This document shows, piece after piece, positions 54,208 to 63,317 of a DNA stretch of 64,000 nt. Position numbers and translations under genes: made by a program. The notes beneath the pieces are model-generated. The model had not been told where the DNA came from, did no database searches, and was given only the letters and a program-made list of their open reading frames with translations. Each line of letters opens with the position of its first letter. Position 1 is the first letter of the stretch. The stretch is from Palsa-506 sp963755815 (GTDB lineage Bacteria > Actinomycetota > Actinomycetes > Streptosporangiales > Streptosporangiaceae): the NCBI GenBank assembly GCA_963755815.1, contig CAVWLF010000018.1:57399-121398 (forward strand), given 5' to 3'.

Positions 54208-55341
54208 ATGAACGATCCCGAAGTCACCCGGCCGAGGCGGACTCCGCTGACGGCCGTGCACGAGCGCCTCGGCGCGACGCTGACCGACTTCGCCGGCTGG
54301 CTGATGCCGTTGCGGTACGGCAGCGAGCTGGCCGAGCACCGGGCCGTGCGCACGGCCGCCGGGCTCTTCGACTTGTCGCACATGGGCGAGATCACGGTGA
54401 CCGGCCCGGAGGCGGCCGAAGCGCTGGACTACGCGCTGGTCGGCAACCTGTCGGCGATTGCCCCCGGCCGGGCCCGCTACACCATGATCTGCGCGCCGGA
54501 CGGCGGGGTGCTCGACGACCTGATCGTCTACCGGCTTTCCGGTGAGGAGTTCCTGGTCGTCGCGAATGCGGCTAATACCCCGGCCGTGTATGACGCGCTG
54601 CGGCAGCGAGCCGACGGCCGGGCCGCGTCCGTCGCCGATCACACCGCCGATTACGCGCTGATCGCCATTCAGGGACCTCGTGCGGCCGGCATCCTGGCTC
54701 CGCTGGCCAGCATCGACCTGGCCGGGGTCAAGTACTACACCGGCCGCCCGGCGGAGATAGCCGGCGCCGGGGCGCTGCTGGCCCGGACCGGGTACACCGG
54801 CGAGGACGGGTTCGAGATCTTCACCCGGCCCGGGGATGCCGAGCGGGTGTGGGCCGCGCTGACCGAGGCCGGGGCCGGCCGCGCCCTGGTTCCGGCCGGG
54901 CTCGCCGCCCGCGATACGCTCCGGCTCGAGGCAGGCATGCCGCTCTACGGCAACGAGCTTGGCCCCGATGTCACGCCGTTCGACGCAGGCCTGGGGCGGG
55001 TGGTGAAGTTCGACAAGACCGGCGATTTCGTCGGCCGCGCGGCGCTCGCCGAGTGCGCGCAGGCCGCGCCGCGCCGCACGCTCACCGGGCTGGCCGGGCA
55101 GTCCCGCCGGGTGCCCAGGCATGGCTACGACGTGCTGTGGGACGGCCAGCCGGCCGGGACGGTCACCAGCGGCGCGCCGTCCCCGACCCTGGGCATGCCG
55201 ATCGCGATGGCGTACCTCGACCCGGACGTGGCGCGGCAGGCGGCGGGCGAGGCCGCGGCCGGGCGGCTGGCCGTCGACGTCCGGGGCAGTGCCGAGCCAG
55301 CCGTGCTGGTGCCGCTGCCGTTCTACCACCGCCCGGCGTGA
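54208..55341 (+). CDS. gcvT: Aminomethyltransferase (glycine cleavage T protein), copy 1
   Basis: 377 residues from ATG 54208 (GGAG upstream; the frame opens at 54070). Folate-binding and catalytic regions: FDLSHMGEITVTGP, ALIAIQGPRAAGIL, YTGEDGFEIF and LEAGMPLYGNEL. Transfers the methylene from the H-protein lipoyl arm to tetrahydrofolate. It differs from copy 2 by seven residues. gcvH follows by 34 bases; gcvP and gcvL are not in the window. Confidence 0.95.
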   Translation: MNDPEVTRPRRTPLTAVHERLGATLTDFAGWLMPLRYGSELAEHRAVRTAAGLFDLSHMGEITVTGPEAAEALDYALVGNLSAIAPGRARYTMICAPDGGVLDDLIVYRLSGEEFLVVANAANTPAVYDALRQRADGRAASVADHTADYALIAIQGPRAAGILAPLASIDLAGVKYYTGRPAEIAGAGALLARTGYTGEDGFEIFTRPGDAERVWAALTEAGAGRALVPAGLAARDTLRLEAGMPLYGNELGPDVTPFDAGLGRVVKFDKTGDFVGRAALAECAQAAPRRTLTGLAGQSRRVPRHGYDVLWDGQPAGTVTSGAPSPTLGMPIAMAYLDPDVARQAAGEAAAGRLAVDVRGSAEPAVLVPLPFYHRPA

Positions 55342-55375
55342 CCCGGCCGGCCGATTCCGCAACTGAGAGGCGAGC

Positions 55376-55768
55376 ATGACCGTTCCAGCTGGACTGCGCT
55401 ACACCCCCGAGCATGAGTGGGTGGCGATCGATGGCACCACGGCGTCCATCGGCATCACCGATCACGCGCAGCGCGCACTCGGCGACGTCGTCTATGTCTC
55501 CATGCCCGCGCCCGGCGCCATGGTCACGGCGGGCGAGCCCTGCGGCGAGGTCGAGTCCACGAAGTCGGTCAGCGACCTCTACTCACCGGTGGACGGAGAG
55601 GTGACCGAGGTCAACGAGGAGATCAACGACGATCCGGGGCTGGTCAACGCCGACCCGTACGGCGGCGGCTGGCTGTTCAGGGTCAGGCTGGCTCAGGCTG
55701 AGGGTGAGCTGCCGGCCGGCCTGCTGTCCCCGGACGAGTACGCGGAACTGACGAAAGACGCCGAGTAG
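55376..55768 (+). CDS. gcvH: Glycine cleavage H protein, copy 1
   Basis: 130 residues. Lipoyl-lysine Lys63 in VESTKSVSDLYSP. Carries the aminomethyl intermediate between P, T and L proteins. ATG 55376 with GAGAGGCG upstream. It differs from copy 2 by two residues near the C-terminus. Confidence 0.96.
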   Translation: MTVPAGLRYTPEHEWVAIDGTTASIGITDHAQRALGDVVYVSMPAPGAMVTAGEPCGEVESTKSVSDLYSPVDGEVTEVNEEINDDPGLVNADPYGGGWLFRVRLAQAEGELPAGLLSPDEYAELTKDAE

Positions 55769-55857
55769 TCGGGCCGGCGGCCGCGAGCGACCTGCGGCGC
55801 TACAACGCCGCGACCGCGCACCTGGAGCCGCCGTTCGCCGTCCTCGACCTGGCCGCG

Positions 55858-56979
55858 ATGCGGGCCAACGCCGCGTCCATGACCAGGCGCGCGGCCGGCA
55901 AGCCGATCAGGCTGGCCAGCAAGTCGGTGCGCTGCCGGGCGGTGATCAGCCAGGTGCTGGCGATGGACGGATTCCGCGGGATTATGGCCTACACGCTGCC
56001 GGAGGCGCTCTGGCTGGCCGGGTCGGGGGCGAGCGGCGACATCCTGGTGGCCTATCCGACGGCCGACCGCGACGCGCTGGCGCGGCTGACCGGCGATCCG
56101 GCCGCGGCCGCGGCCATCACGGTGATGGTCGACTGCGCTGAGCACCTCGACATGATCGAGAAGGCCATCGCGGGCACCGCGCCGTCCAGCCCGGTCCGGG
56201 TCTGCATCGACATCGACACCTCGTACATCGCCCTGGGCGGCCGGCTGCGGATCGGCGCGCGCCGGTCCCCGGTCCGTACCCCGGCCGACGCCGCCGCCCT
56301 GGCCACGGACATCGTCAGCCGGCCCGGGCTCCGGCTGGCCGGCCTGATGGCCTACGAGGGGCAGATCGCCGGGGTCGGCGACAGCCCCGCGGGACGGCCG
56401 CTTTACGGCCAGGCCATCCGGTTCATGCAGCGCAGGTCCGGCGCGGAACTGGCCATCCGGCGCGCCGCGATCGTCGCGGCGGTGCGGGCGGTGGCACCGC
56501 TGGAGTTCGTCAACGGCGGCGGCACCGGCTCCGTCGAGAAGACCACGACCGAGGCGGCGATCACCGAGATCGGCGCCGGATCAGGCCTCTACCAGCCCGG
56601 GCTCTTCGACAGCTACCGCGGTTTCTCCGGCCGGCCCGCCGCGCTGTTCGCGCTGCCCATAGTGCGCAGGCCGGGACCGGGCGTGGTCACCGCGCTCGGC
56701 GGCGGCTACCTCGCCTCCGGCGCCGCCAACGCGGCCCGGCTGCCGCGGCCGTTCCTGCCGGCCGGGCTGCGCCTGGACAAGGACGAGGGGGCGGGCGAGG
56801 TGCAGACTCCGCTGCTCGGCCGGGCCGCCGACGGCCTGCGGATCGGCGATCGCGTCTGGCTGCGGCACGCCAAGGCCGGCGAGCTGTGCGAGCGGTTCGC
56901 GGAGCTGCACCTGATCGACGGCGAGGCCGTGGTCGAGGTCGTCCCGACCTACCGGGGCGAGGGCCAGGCGTTCGCCTGA
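55858..56979 (+). CDS. Fold-III PLP enzyme (alanine racemase N-terminal type, amino acid deaminase/aldolase), copy 1 with lost start codon
   Basis: Resembles D-threonine aldolase/D-serine dehydratase-like proteins. PLP Lys in IRLASKSVR. In copy 2 the gene starts at GTG overlapping the gcvH stop (TAGTG). Here the same position reads TAGTC, so the start is destroyed and the first remaining in-frame ATG (55858) removes 30 residues including FAVLDL. The rest (373 residues) differs from copy 2 at two residues, so the reading frame is intact. It may be poorly translated. Confidence 0.85.
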   Translation: MRANAASMTRRAAGKPIRLASKSVRCRAVISQVLAMDGFRGIMAYTLPEALWLAGSGASGDILVAYPTADRDALARLTGDPAAAAAITVMVDCAEHLDMIEKAIAGTAPSSPVRVCIDIDTSYIALGGRLRIGARRSPVRTPADAAALATDIVSRPGLRLAGLMAYEGQIAGVGDSPAGRPLYGQAIRFMQRRSGAELAIRRAAIVAAVRAVAPLEFVNGGGTGSVEKTTTEAAITEIGAGSGLYQPGLFDSYRGFSGRPAALFALPIVRRPGPGVVTALGGGYLASGAANAARLPRPFLPAGLRLDKDEGAGEVQTPLLGRAADGLRIGDRVWLRHAKAGELCERFAELHLIDGEAVVEVVPTYRGEGQAFA

Positions 56980-56992
56980 CGCCGGCGCCCGG

Positions 56993-57289
56993 TTACCTGC
57001 GGCGGCGGACGAACAGGCGGTAGACGGTCAGGCTCAGCACCGCGAATCCGACCGCCGCGGCGGCCAGCCGCACCTCCGGGCGGGCCAGCTGCTCCTGCGC
57101 GCGGGCGCGCAGCCGCCGCGCGTTGTTGGCCGGGCTGACCAGTTCCGCCAGCGAGTCAATGGTGCTGGCCAGGTTCTCGCGGGTGCGCGCGATCTCGGCC
57201 ACCAGCGCGTCGGGATCGCTGCGCGCCACCGCGGCGCCGCGCTTCACGACGGCACCCCGTATCGGTCCCGGATCGTCCGGATCAGCCAT
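56993..57289 (-). CDS. DUF3618 membrane protein, copy 1
   Basis: 98 residues. A DUF3618 segment (IARTRENLASTIDSLAELVSP) is followed by one C-terminal membrane helix (LAAAAVGFAVLSLTVYRLFV). Identical in sequence to copy 2. Function unknown in the family. Confidence 0.88.
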   Translation of the reverse strand: MADPDDPGPIRGAVVKRGAAVARSDPDALVAEIARTRENLASTIDSLAELVSPANNARRLRARAQEQLARPEVRLAAAAVGFAVLSLTVYRLFVRRRR

Positions 57290-57336
57290 CGCTTGCGTCC
57301 CTTCCCTGCCATGGCCTCCTTGCTGCCACGGCGTTC

Positions 57337-57368
57337 TCGCTAGTATTCCAGGTCGCTAGTGTTACAGG
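57337..57368 (+). promoter_or_regulatory. 16-base tandem repeat upstream of HAD
   Basis: TCGCTAGTATTCCAGG and TCGCTAGTGTTACAGG are adjacent (two differences), followed by a third partial TCGCTG. Located about 50-80 bases before the HAD start and includes TAGTAT-type -10 candidates. Also present in unit 2, where the two halves differ by only one base. Confidence 0.5.
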
Positions 57369-57413
57369 TCGCTGCCGGAAGGCCGGTGCCGGGAGCCCGG
57401 GTAAGATCTCAGG

Positions 57414-59399
57414 GTGGCGGTTGAGGCGGTCATCTTTGACTGGGGCGGGACGCTCACGCCCTGGCACACCGTCGATCACGAGGCGCTCTGGGGCGCGGTC
57501 TGCGCGAGTCACCTGCCGTCCGGGCAGGCGGCGGCGGCCGCGGTTGCCATCCTCGCGGCCGAGCAGGAGATGTGGCTGACGGCCGAGCGCGAGCACCGGA
57601 GTTCGACCATCGACATGGTTTTCGAGCGGGCCGGGGTGGCTTCGACGGCCGAGTTCCTGGCCAGCTACTCGCGCGCGTGGGAGCCGCACACCTGGACCGA
57701 TCCGGACGCGGCCGGCCTGCTCGCCAGCCTCCGGGAGCGGGGCATCAGGATCGGCGTCCTGTCGAACACGATGTGGCCGCGGAGCTGGCACGAGGAGATC
57801 TTCCGCCGGGACGGGATACTCGACCTGATCGACGGCGCGGTCTACAGCAGCGAGATTGACTGGACTAAGCCGCACCCGGAGGCGTTCCGCGCCGCGATGG
57901 CCGCCGTCGGCGTCAGCGACCCGGCCCGCTGCGTCTTCGTCGGCGACCGGCCCTTCGATGACGTGCACGGAGCCAAGCGCGCTGGCCTGCGCGCGGTCCT
58001 GATCCCGCACAGCGACGTGCCGTCCTTCGACGGCGCGGAGCCGGACGCGGTCATCCACCGGCTGTCCGACCTGACCTCGGTGATCGACACCTGGTATGGG
58101 AAGCAGCGGAGTCCCAGCGGAAGGCGGTCGCCCGTGACGACACCCAGCCACACGCCAGCCGTCGCCGGCATCGACCTGTCGAGCAGCGATTTCTGGGCCC
58201 AGTCCCTGGCGCACCGGCATGCCGCATTCGCCCGGCTGCGCTCGCTCGACCAGCCGCCGTTCTTCGCCGAGCCGGACTCCCCGTTCGCCACTCCGGGCAG
58301 CGGCTACTACGCACTGGTCCGGCACGCGGACGTGGCGGAGGCAAGCCGGAACCCCGAGGTGTTCTGCTCCGGCCGGGGCGCCACCAGCGTGGCGGATCTC
58401 CCGGCCGAGTTCAACGAGTACTTCGGCTCGATGATCAACATGGATGACCCGCGGCATGCCCGGCTGCGCCGGATCGTGTCCCGGGCGTTCACCCCGCGGA
58501 TGATCAGGAAGTTCGAGGATGACGTGCAGCGGACGGCCGCGGTCATCGTCGACGAACTGCTGGCCACCGGACCCTGCGACTTCGTCGGGCAGGTAGCCGC
58601 GAAGCTTCCGCTGAAGATCATCTGCGGGATGATGGGCATCGGCGAAGAGCATTACGACATGGTGCTGCGCAACACGAATACCATTCTTTCCGGGTTTGAC
58701 CCTGAATTCATCAGCGCCGATATGGATGAGGCGATCACCCAGCTCCTCACCGCCGGGCAGGACCTGGCCACGCTCGTCACCGGCCTGGCGGCGGACCGCC
58801 AGGAGAGTCCCGCCGACGACCTGACCTCGGCACTGGCCAACGCCAACATCGACGGTGAGCAGCTCACGCCCGCCGAACTTGCCTCGTTCTTCATCCTGCT
58901 CGTGGTGGCCGGCAACGAGACCACGCGGAACGCGATATCGCACGCGCTGACGCTGCTGACCGACTTCCCCGACCAGCGCGCGCTGCTGCTCGATGACTTT
59001 GCGGGCCGGATCGGCGGCGCTGTCGATGAGATCGTGCGGTATGTCTCGCCGGTCATCTTCATGCGGCGCACCCTGACCCGGGACTTCGAGATGAACGGGC
59101 ATGCGTACCGCGAGGGCGACAAGACGGCGCTGTACTACTGGTCGGCCAACCGTGATGAGGCGGTCTTCCCCGACTCCGCCAGGTTCGATATCAGCCGGTC
59201 GCCGAACCCGCACGTCGGCTTCGGCTCCGCGGGCCCGCATTACTGCCTCGGCGCGCACCTGGCCCGCCGGGAGATCGCCGCGATCCTGCGCGAACTGCTG
59301 CACCGGGTGCCTGATATCCGCGCCGCGGCCGAACCGGACCGGCTGCTGTCCGACTTCATTAACGGCATCAAGCATCTCCCGTGCGAGTTCAGCCGCTGA
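57414..59399 (+). CDS. HAD hydrolase fused in frame to cytochrome P450 (duplication-junction fusion; P450 copy 2)
   Basis: 661 residues. Residues 1-228 are HAD copy 1: nucleophile region VIFDWGGTLTPW (Asp9), motif II VLSNTM, Lys in WTKPHPEAF and VGDRPFDD. At codon 228 the unit junction (58096/58097) joins it, without a stop, through WYGKQRSPSGRRSP to the complete P450 copy 2, whose own GTG and ribosome region (58134) are retained. P450 copy 2 has V, T, A and Y at the four positions that differ from copy 1 (heme Cys intact). Either a bifunctional protein or a P450 made by internal initiation. Confidence 0.88.
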   Translation: MAVEAVIFDWGGTLTPWHTVDHEALWGAVCASHLPSGQAAAAAVAILAAEQEMWLTAEREHRSSTIDMVFERAGVASTAEFLASYSRAWEPHTWTDPDAAGLLASLRERGIRIGVLSNTMWPRSWHEEIFRRDGILDLIDGAVYSSEIDWTKPHPEAFRAAMAAVGVSDPARCVFVGDRPFDDVHGAKRAGLRAVLIPHSDVPSFDGAEPDAVIHRLSDLTSVIDTWYGKQRSPSGRRSPVTTPSHTPAVAGIDLSSSDFWAQSLAHRHAAFARLRSLDQPPFFAEPDSPFATPGSGYYALVRHADVAEASRNPEVFCSGRGATSVADLPAEFNEYFGSMINMDDPRHARLRRIVSRAFTPRMIRKFEDDVQRTAAVIVDELLATGPCDFVGQVAAKLPLKIICGMMGIGEEHYDMVLRNTNTILSGFDPEFISADMDEAITQLLTAGQDLATLVTGLAADRQESPADDLTSALANANIDGEQLTPAELASFFILLVVAGNETTRNAISHALTLLTDFPDQRALLLDDFAGRIGGAVDEIVRYVSPVIFMRRTLTRDFEMNGHAYREGDKTALYYWSANRDEAVFPDSARFDISRSPNPHVGFGSAGPHYCLGAHLARREIAAILRELLHRVPDIRAAAEPDRLLSDFINGIKHLPCEFSR

Positions 59400-59686
59400 C
59401 CTGGGTTTCTGCGCGGTGACGGCAGGCGCTCAATCCTGTAACAAACTGTAATCGTCACAGTACAGCGTGTATAACTAGAGACCCACGCGGCGCTCAGGAC
59501 ACGGTCAGCCGGGTCCCGGGAGAGGGGGCGCCGCGAGGGTACGGGGGAACCGTAAGTCGGGTCAGCGCCGGGCATGGTCCGGCCGCGGTACGAAGGCCGC
59601 GGCCAGCGAGGGCCTTCGCCACATGGGTGGCGCCATCCGGGGGCGTGGCGCCACCCGGGCGGAGGCTGGCTCGCGGTGGCGCTCGG

Positions 59687-59968
59687 TCACGCGTCCAGCG
59701 CGCTGATCTTCCCGGCTAGGCCGAAGTCGGCGGCGGTCAGGCCGCCGGCCGAATGCGTGGACAGCGTCAGCGTCACCCGGTTCCACTGAATCAGGATGTC
59801 CGGATGATGGCCGGCCTCCTCGGCCAGGTACGCCACGGCTCCGGTAAACAGCATCGCGCCGCGGAAGTCGTCGCGCGTTACGGTGCGGGTAATGCTGCTG
59901 CCCGCGTGCGACCAGCCGGGCGCGGCACTGAGCTGAGCGGCAATCTCGTCCTCGGTGAGCAGTTCCAT
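59687..59968 (-). CDS. Pterin-4a-carbinolamine dehydratase, copy 2
   Basis: 93 residues, signature His-His-Pro...Trp...His...Asp as in copy 1. It differs from copy 1 at three positions, none of them a signature residue. Confidence 0.93.
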   Translation of the reverse strand: MELLTEDEIAAQLSAAPGWSHAGSSITRTVTRDDFRGAMLFTGAVAYLAEEAGHHPDILIQWNRVTLTLSTHSAGGLTAADFGLAGKISALDA

Positions 59969-60111
59969 GCGTCTTGAATATCACGCGGACGCTGCCGGTA
60001 GGCTGGCCCGCACGGGACGCGCCCGAGCGTGCCTGCCAGGCCGCCATGGCGGGCCGCGCACGGTCTGCGTTCCTGCCGGTATTCCGGCCCGGGCCCCCTG
60101 GAGTGCCGCAC

Positions 60112-61245
60112 ATGAACGATCCCGAAGTCACCCGGCCGAGGCGGACTCCGCTGACGGCCGTGCACGAGCGCCTCGGCGCGACGCTGACCGACTTCGCCGG
60201 CTGGCTGATGCCGTTGCGGTACGGCAGCGAGCTGGCCGAGCACCGGGCCGTGCGCACGGCCGCCGGGCTCTTCGACCTGTCGCACATGGGCGAGATCACG
60301 GTGACCGGCCCGGAGGCGGCCGAAGCGCTGGACTACGCGCTGGTCGGCAACCTGTCGGCGATTGCCCCCGGGCGGGCCCGCTACACCATGATCTGCGCGC
60401 CGGACGGCGGGGTGCTCGATGACCTGATCGTCTACCGGCTCTCCGGCGAGGAGTTCCTGGTCGTCGCGAATGCGGCCAATACCCCGGCCGTGTACGACGC
60501 GCTGCGGCAGCGAGCCGCCGGCCGGGCCGCGTCCGTCGCCGATCACACCGCCGATTACGCGCTGATCGCCATTCAGGGACCTCGCGCGGCCGGCATCCTG
60601 GCTCCGCTGGCCAGCATCGACCTGGCCGGGGTCAAGTACTACACCGGCCGCCCGGCGGAGATAGCCGGCGCCGGGGCGCTGCTGGCCAGGACCGGGTACA
60701 CCGGCGAGGACGGGTTCGAGATCTTCACCCGGCCCGAGGATGCCGAGCGGGTGTGGGCCGCGCTGACCGAGGCCGGGGCCGGCCGCGCCCTGGTTCCCGC
60801 CGGGCTCGCCGCCCGCGATACGCTCCGGCTCGAGGCAGGCATGCCGCTCTACGGCAACGAGCTTGGCCCCGATGTCACGCCGTTCGACGCAGGCCTGGGG
60901 CGGGTGGTGAAGTTCGACAAGCCCGGCGATTTCGTCGGCCGCGCGGCGCTCGCCGAGCGCGCGCAGGCCGCGCCGCGCCGCACGCTCACCGGGCTGGCCG
61001 GGCAGTCCCGCCGGGTGCCCAGGCACGGCTACGACGTGCTGTGGGACGGCAAGCCGCGGGGGACGGTCACCAGCGGCGCGCCGTCCCCGACCCTGGGCAT
61101 GCCGATCGCGATGGCGTACCTCGACCCGGACGTGGCGCGGCAGGCGGCAGGCGATGCCGCGGCCGGGCGGCTGGCCGTCGACGTCCGGGGCAGCGCCGAG
61201 CCAGCCGTGCTGGTGCCGCTGCCGTTCTACCACCGCCCGGCGTGA
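60112..61245 (+). CDS. gcvT: Aminomethyltransferase (glycine cleavage T protein), copy 2
   Basis: 377 residues from ATG 60112. Same motifs as copy 1. Differences: D/A, G/E, T/P, C/R, Q/K, A/R and E/D at scattered, mostly surface-type positions, leaving the folate-binding motifs unchanged. Upstream promoter bases are the same as in copy 1. It is followed at 34 bases by gcvH. Confidence 0.95.
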   Translation: MNDPEVTRPRRTPLTAVHERLGATLTDFAGWLMPLRYGSELAEHRAVRTAAGLFDLSHMGEITVTGPEAAEALDYALVGNLSAIAPGRARYTMICAPDGGVLDDLIVYRLSGEEFLVVANAANTPAVYDALRQRAAGRAASVADHTADYALIAIQGPRAAGILAPLASIDLAGVKYYTGRPAEIAGAGALLARTGYTGEDGFEIFTRPEDAERVWAALTEAGAGRALVPAGLAARDTLRLEAGMPLYGNELGPDVTPFDAGLGRVVKFDKPGDFVGRAALAERAQAAPRRTLTGLAGQSRRVPRHGYDVLWDGKPRGTVTSGAPSPTLGMPIAMAYLDPDVARQAAGDAAAGRLAVDVRGSAEPAVLVPLPFYHRPA

Positions 61246-61279
61246 CCCGGCCGGCCGATTCCGCAACTGAGAGGCGAGC

Positions 61280-61672
61280 ATGACCGTTCCAGCTGGACTG
61301 CGCTACACCCCCGAGCATGAGTGGGTGGCGATCGATGGCACCACGGCGTCCATCGGCATCACCGATCACGCGCAGCGCGCACTCGGCGATGTCGTCTATG
61401 TCTCCATGCCCGCGCCCGGCGCCATGGTGACGGCGGGCGAGCCCTGCGGCGAAGTCGAGTCCACGAAGTCGGTCAGCGACCTCTACTCGCCGGTGGACGG
61501 AGAGGTGACCGAGGTCAACGAGGAGATCAACGACGATCCGGGGCTGGTCAACGCCGACCCGTACGGCGGGGGCTGGCTGTTCAGGGTCAGGCTGGCTCAG
61601 GCTGAGGGTGAGCTGCCGCCCGGCCTGCTGTCCCCGGCCGAGTACGCGGAACTGACGAAAGACGCCGAGTAG
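61280..61672 (+). CDS. gcvH: Glycine cleavage H protein, copy 2
   Basis: 130 residues with Lys63 in VESTKSVSDL. Its TAG overlaps the GTG start of the next gene, so translation is coupled, unlike in copy 1. Confidence 0.96.
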   Translation: MTVPAGLRYTPEHEWVAIDGTTASIGITDHAQRALGDVVYVSMPAPGAMVTAGEPCGEVESTKSVSDLYSPVDGEVTEVNEEINDDPGLVNADPYGGGWLFRVRLAQAEGELPPGLLSPAEYAELTKDAE

Positions 61673-62883
61673 TGGGGCCGGCGGCCGCGAGCGACCTGCG
61701 GCGCTACAACGCCGCGACCGCGCACCTTGAGCCGCCTTTCGCCGTCCTCGACCTGGCCGCGATGCGGGCCAACGCCGCGTCCATGACCAGGCGCGCGGCC
61801 GGCAAGCCGATCAGGCTGGCCAGCAAGTCGGTGCGCTGCCGGGCGGTGATCAGCCAGGTGCTGGCGATGGACGGATTCCGCGGGATCATGGCCTACACGC
61901 TGCCGGAGGCGCTCTGGCTGGCCGGGTCGGGGGCGAGCGGCGACATCCTGGTGGCCTATCCGACGGCCGACCGCGACGCGCTGGCGCGGCTGACCGGCGA
62001 TCCGGCCGCGGCCGCGGCCATCACGGTGATGGTCGACTGCGCTGAGCACCTCGACATGATCGAGAAGGCCATCGCGGGCACCGCGCCGTCCAGCCCGGTC
62101 CGGGTCTGCATCGACATCGACACCTCGTACATCGCCCTGGGCGGCCGCCTGCGGATCGGCGCGCGCCGGTCCCCGGTCCGTACCCCGGCCGACGCCGCGG
62201 CCCTGGCCACGGACATCGTCAGCCGGCCCGGGCTCCGGCTGGCCGGCCTGATGGCCTACGAGGGGCAGATCGCCGGGGTCGGCGACAGCCCCGCGGGACG
62301 GCCGCTTTACGGCCAGGCCATCCGGTACATGCAGCGCAGGTCCGGCGCGGAACTGGCCATCCGGCGCGCCGCGATCGTCGCGGCGGTGCGGGCGGTGGCA
62401 CCGCTGGAGTTCGTCAACGGCGGCGGCACCGGCTCCGTCGAGAAGACCACGACCGAGGCGGCGATCACCGAGATCGGCGCCGGATCGGGCCTCTACCAGC
62501 CCGGGCTCTTCGACAGCTACCGCGGTTTCTCCGGCCGGCCCGCCGCGCTGTTCGCGCTGCCCGTCGTGCGCAGGCCGGGACCGGGCGTGGTCACCGCGCT
62601 CGGCGGCGGCTACCTCGCCTCCGGCGCCGCCAACGCGGCCCGGCTGCCGCGGCCGTTCCTGCCGGCCGGGCTGCGCCTGGACAAGGACGAGGGGGCGGGC
62701 GAGGTGCAGACTCCGCTGCTCGGCCGGGCCGCCGACGGCCTGCGGATCGGCGATCGCGTCTGGCTGCGGCACGCCAAGGCGGGCGAGCTGTGCGAGCGGT
62801 TCGCGGAGCTGCACCTGATCGACGGCGAGGCAGTCGTCGAGGTCGTCCCGACCTACCGGGGCGAGGGCCAGGCGTTCGCCTGA
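61672..62883 (+). CDS. Fold-III PLP enzyme (amino acid deaminase/aldolase type), copy 2, intact
   Basis: 403 residues. The GTG start overlaps the gcvH stop (TAGTG). N-terminus SDLRRYNAATAHLEPPFAVLD, PLP Lys52 in LASKSVRCRA, GGGTGSVEKTTTE phosphate-binding region and C-terminal HAKAGELCERF typical of the D-threonine aldolase/D-serine dehydratase-like family. Cleaves or deaminates D-hydroxyamino acids by family knowledge; the exact substrate is unknown. Glycine from such a reaction could enter the T/H pathway upstream. Confidence 0.9.
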   Translation: MGPAAASDLRRYNAATAHLEPPFAVLDLAAMRANAASMTRRAAGKPIRLASKSVRCRAVISQVLAMDGFRGIMAYTLPEALWLAGSGASGDILVAYPTADRDALARLTGDPAAAAAITVMVDCAEHLDMIEKAIAGTAPSSPVRVCIDIDTSYIALGGRLRIGARRSPVRTPADAAALATDIVSRPGLRLAGLMAYEGQIAGVGDSPAGRPLYGQAIRYMQRRSGAELAIRRAAIVAAVRAVAPLEFVNGGGTGSVEKTTTEAAITEIGAGSGLYQPGLFDSYRGFSGRPAALFALPVVRRPGPGVVTALGGGYLASGAANAARLPRPFLPAGLRLDKDEGAGEVQTPLLGRAADGLRIGDRVWLRHAKAGELCERFAELHLIDGEAVVEVVPTYRGEGQAFA

Positions 62884-62896
62884 CGCCGGCGCCCGG

Positions 62897-63193
62897 TTAC
62901 CTGCGGCGGCGGACGAACAGGCGGTAGACGGTCAGGCTCAGCACCGCGAATCCGACCGCCGCGGCGGCCAGCCGCACCTCGGGGCGGGCCAGCTGCTCCT
63001 GCGCGCGGGCGCGCAGCCGCCGCGCGTTGTTCGCCGGGCTGACCAGTTCCGCCAGCGAGTCAATGGTGCTGGCCAGGTTCTCGCGGGTGCGCGCGATCTC
63101 GGCCACCAGCGCGTCAGGATCGCTGCGCGCCACCGCGGCGCCGCGCTTCACGACGGCGCCCCGTATCGGTCCCGGATCGTCCGGATCAGCCAT
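62897..63193 (-). CDS. DUF3618 membrane protein, copy 2
   Basis: 98 residues, identical to copy 1 at the protein level despite synonymous changes. Single C-terminal membrane helix. Confidence 0.88.
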   Translation of the reverse strand: MADPDDPGPIRGAVVKRGAAVARSDPDALVAEIARTRENLASTIDSLAELVSPANNARRLRARAQEQLARPEVRLAAAAVGFAVLSLTVYRLFVRRRR

Positions 63194-63317
63194 CGCTTGC
63201 GTCCCTTCCCTGCCATGGCCTCCTTGCTGCCACGGCGTTCTCGCTAGTATTCCAGGTCGCTAGTGTTCCAGGTCGCTGCCGGAAGGCCGGTGCCGGGAGC
63301 CCGGGTAAGATCTCAGG

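Larger units (their letters stand above)
52192..58096. repeat. Tandem duplication, unit 1 (5905 bases)
   Basis: Bases 52192-58096 recur as 58097-64000 at an offset of 5905, dropping to 5904 after a net one-base loss between the P450 and PCD genes. Seven genes are included. Coding regions differ by only a few residues each; the P450-PCD non-coding gap differs visibly more. The unit starts 37 bases before the P450 GTG and ends inside the HAD gene. Confidence 0.95.

Noticed and set aside
57282..59375. 697-residue minus-strand ORF over HAD-P450, and its counterpart at 51938-53470
   Set aside because: Exactly antisense to P450 in both units, no start context and no recognisable motif.
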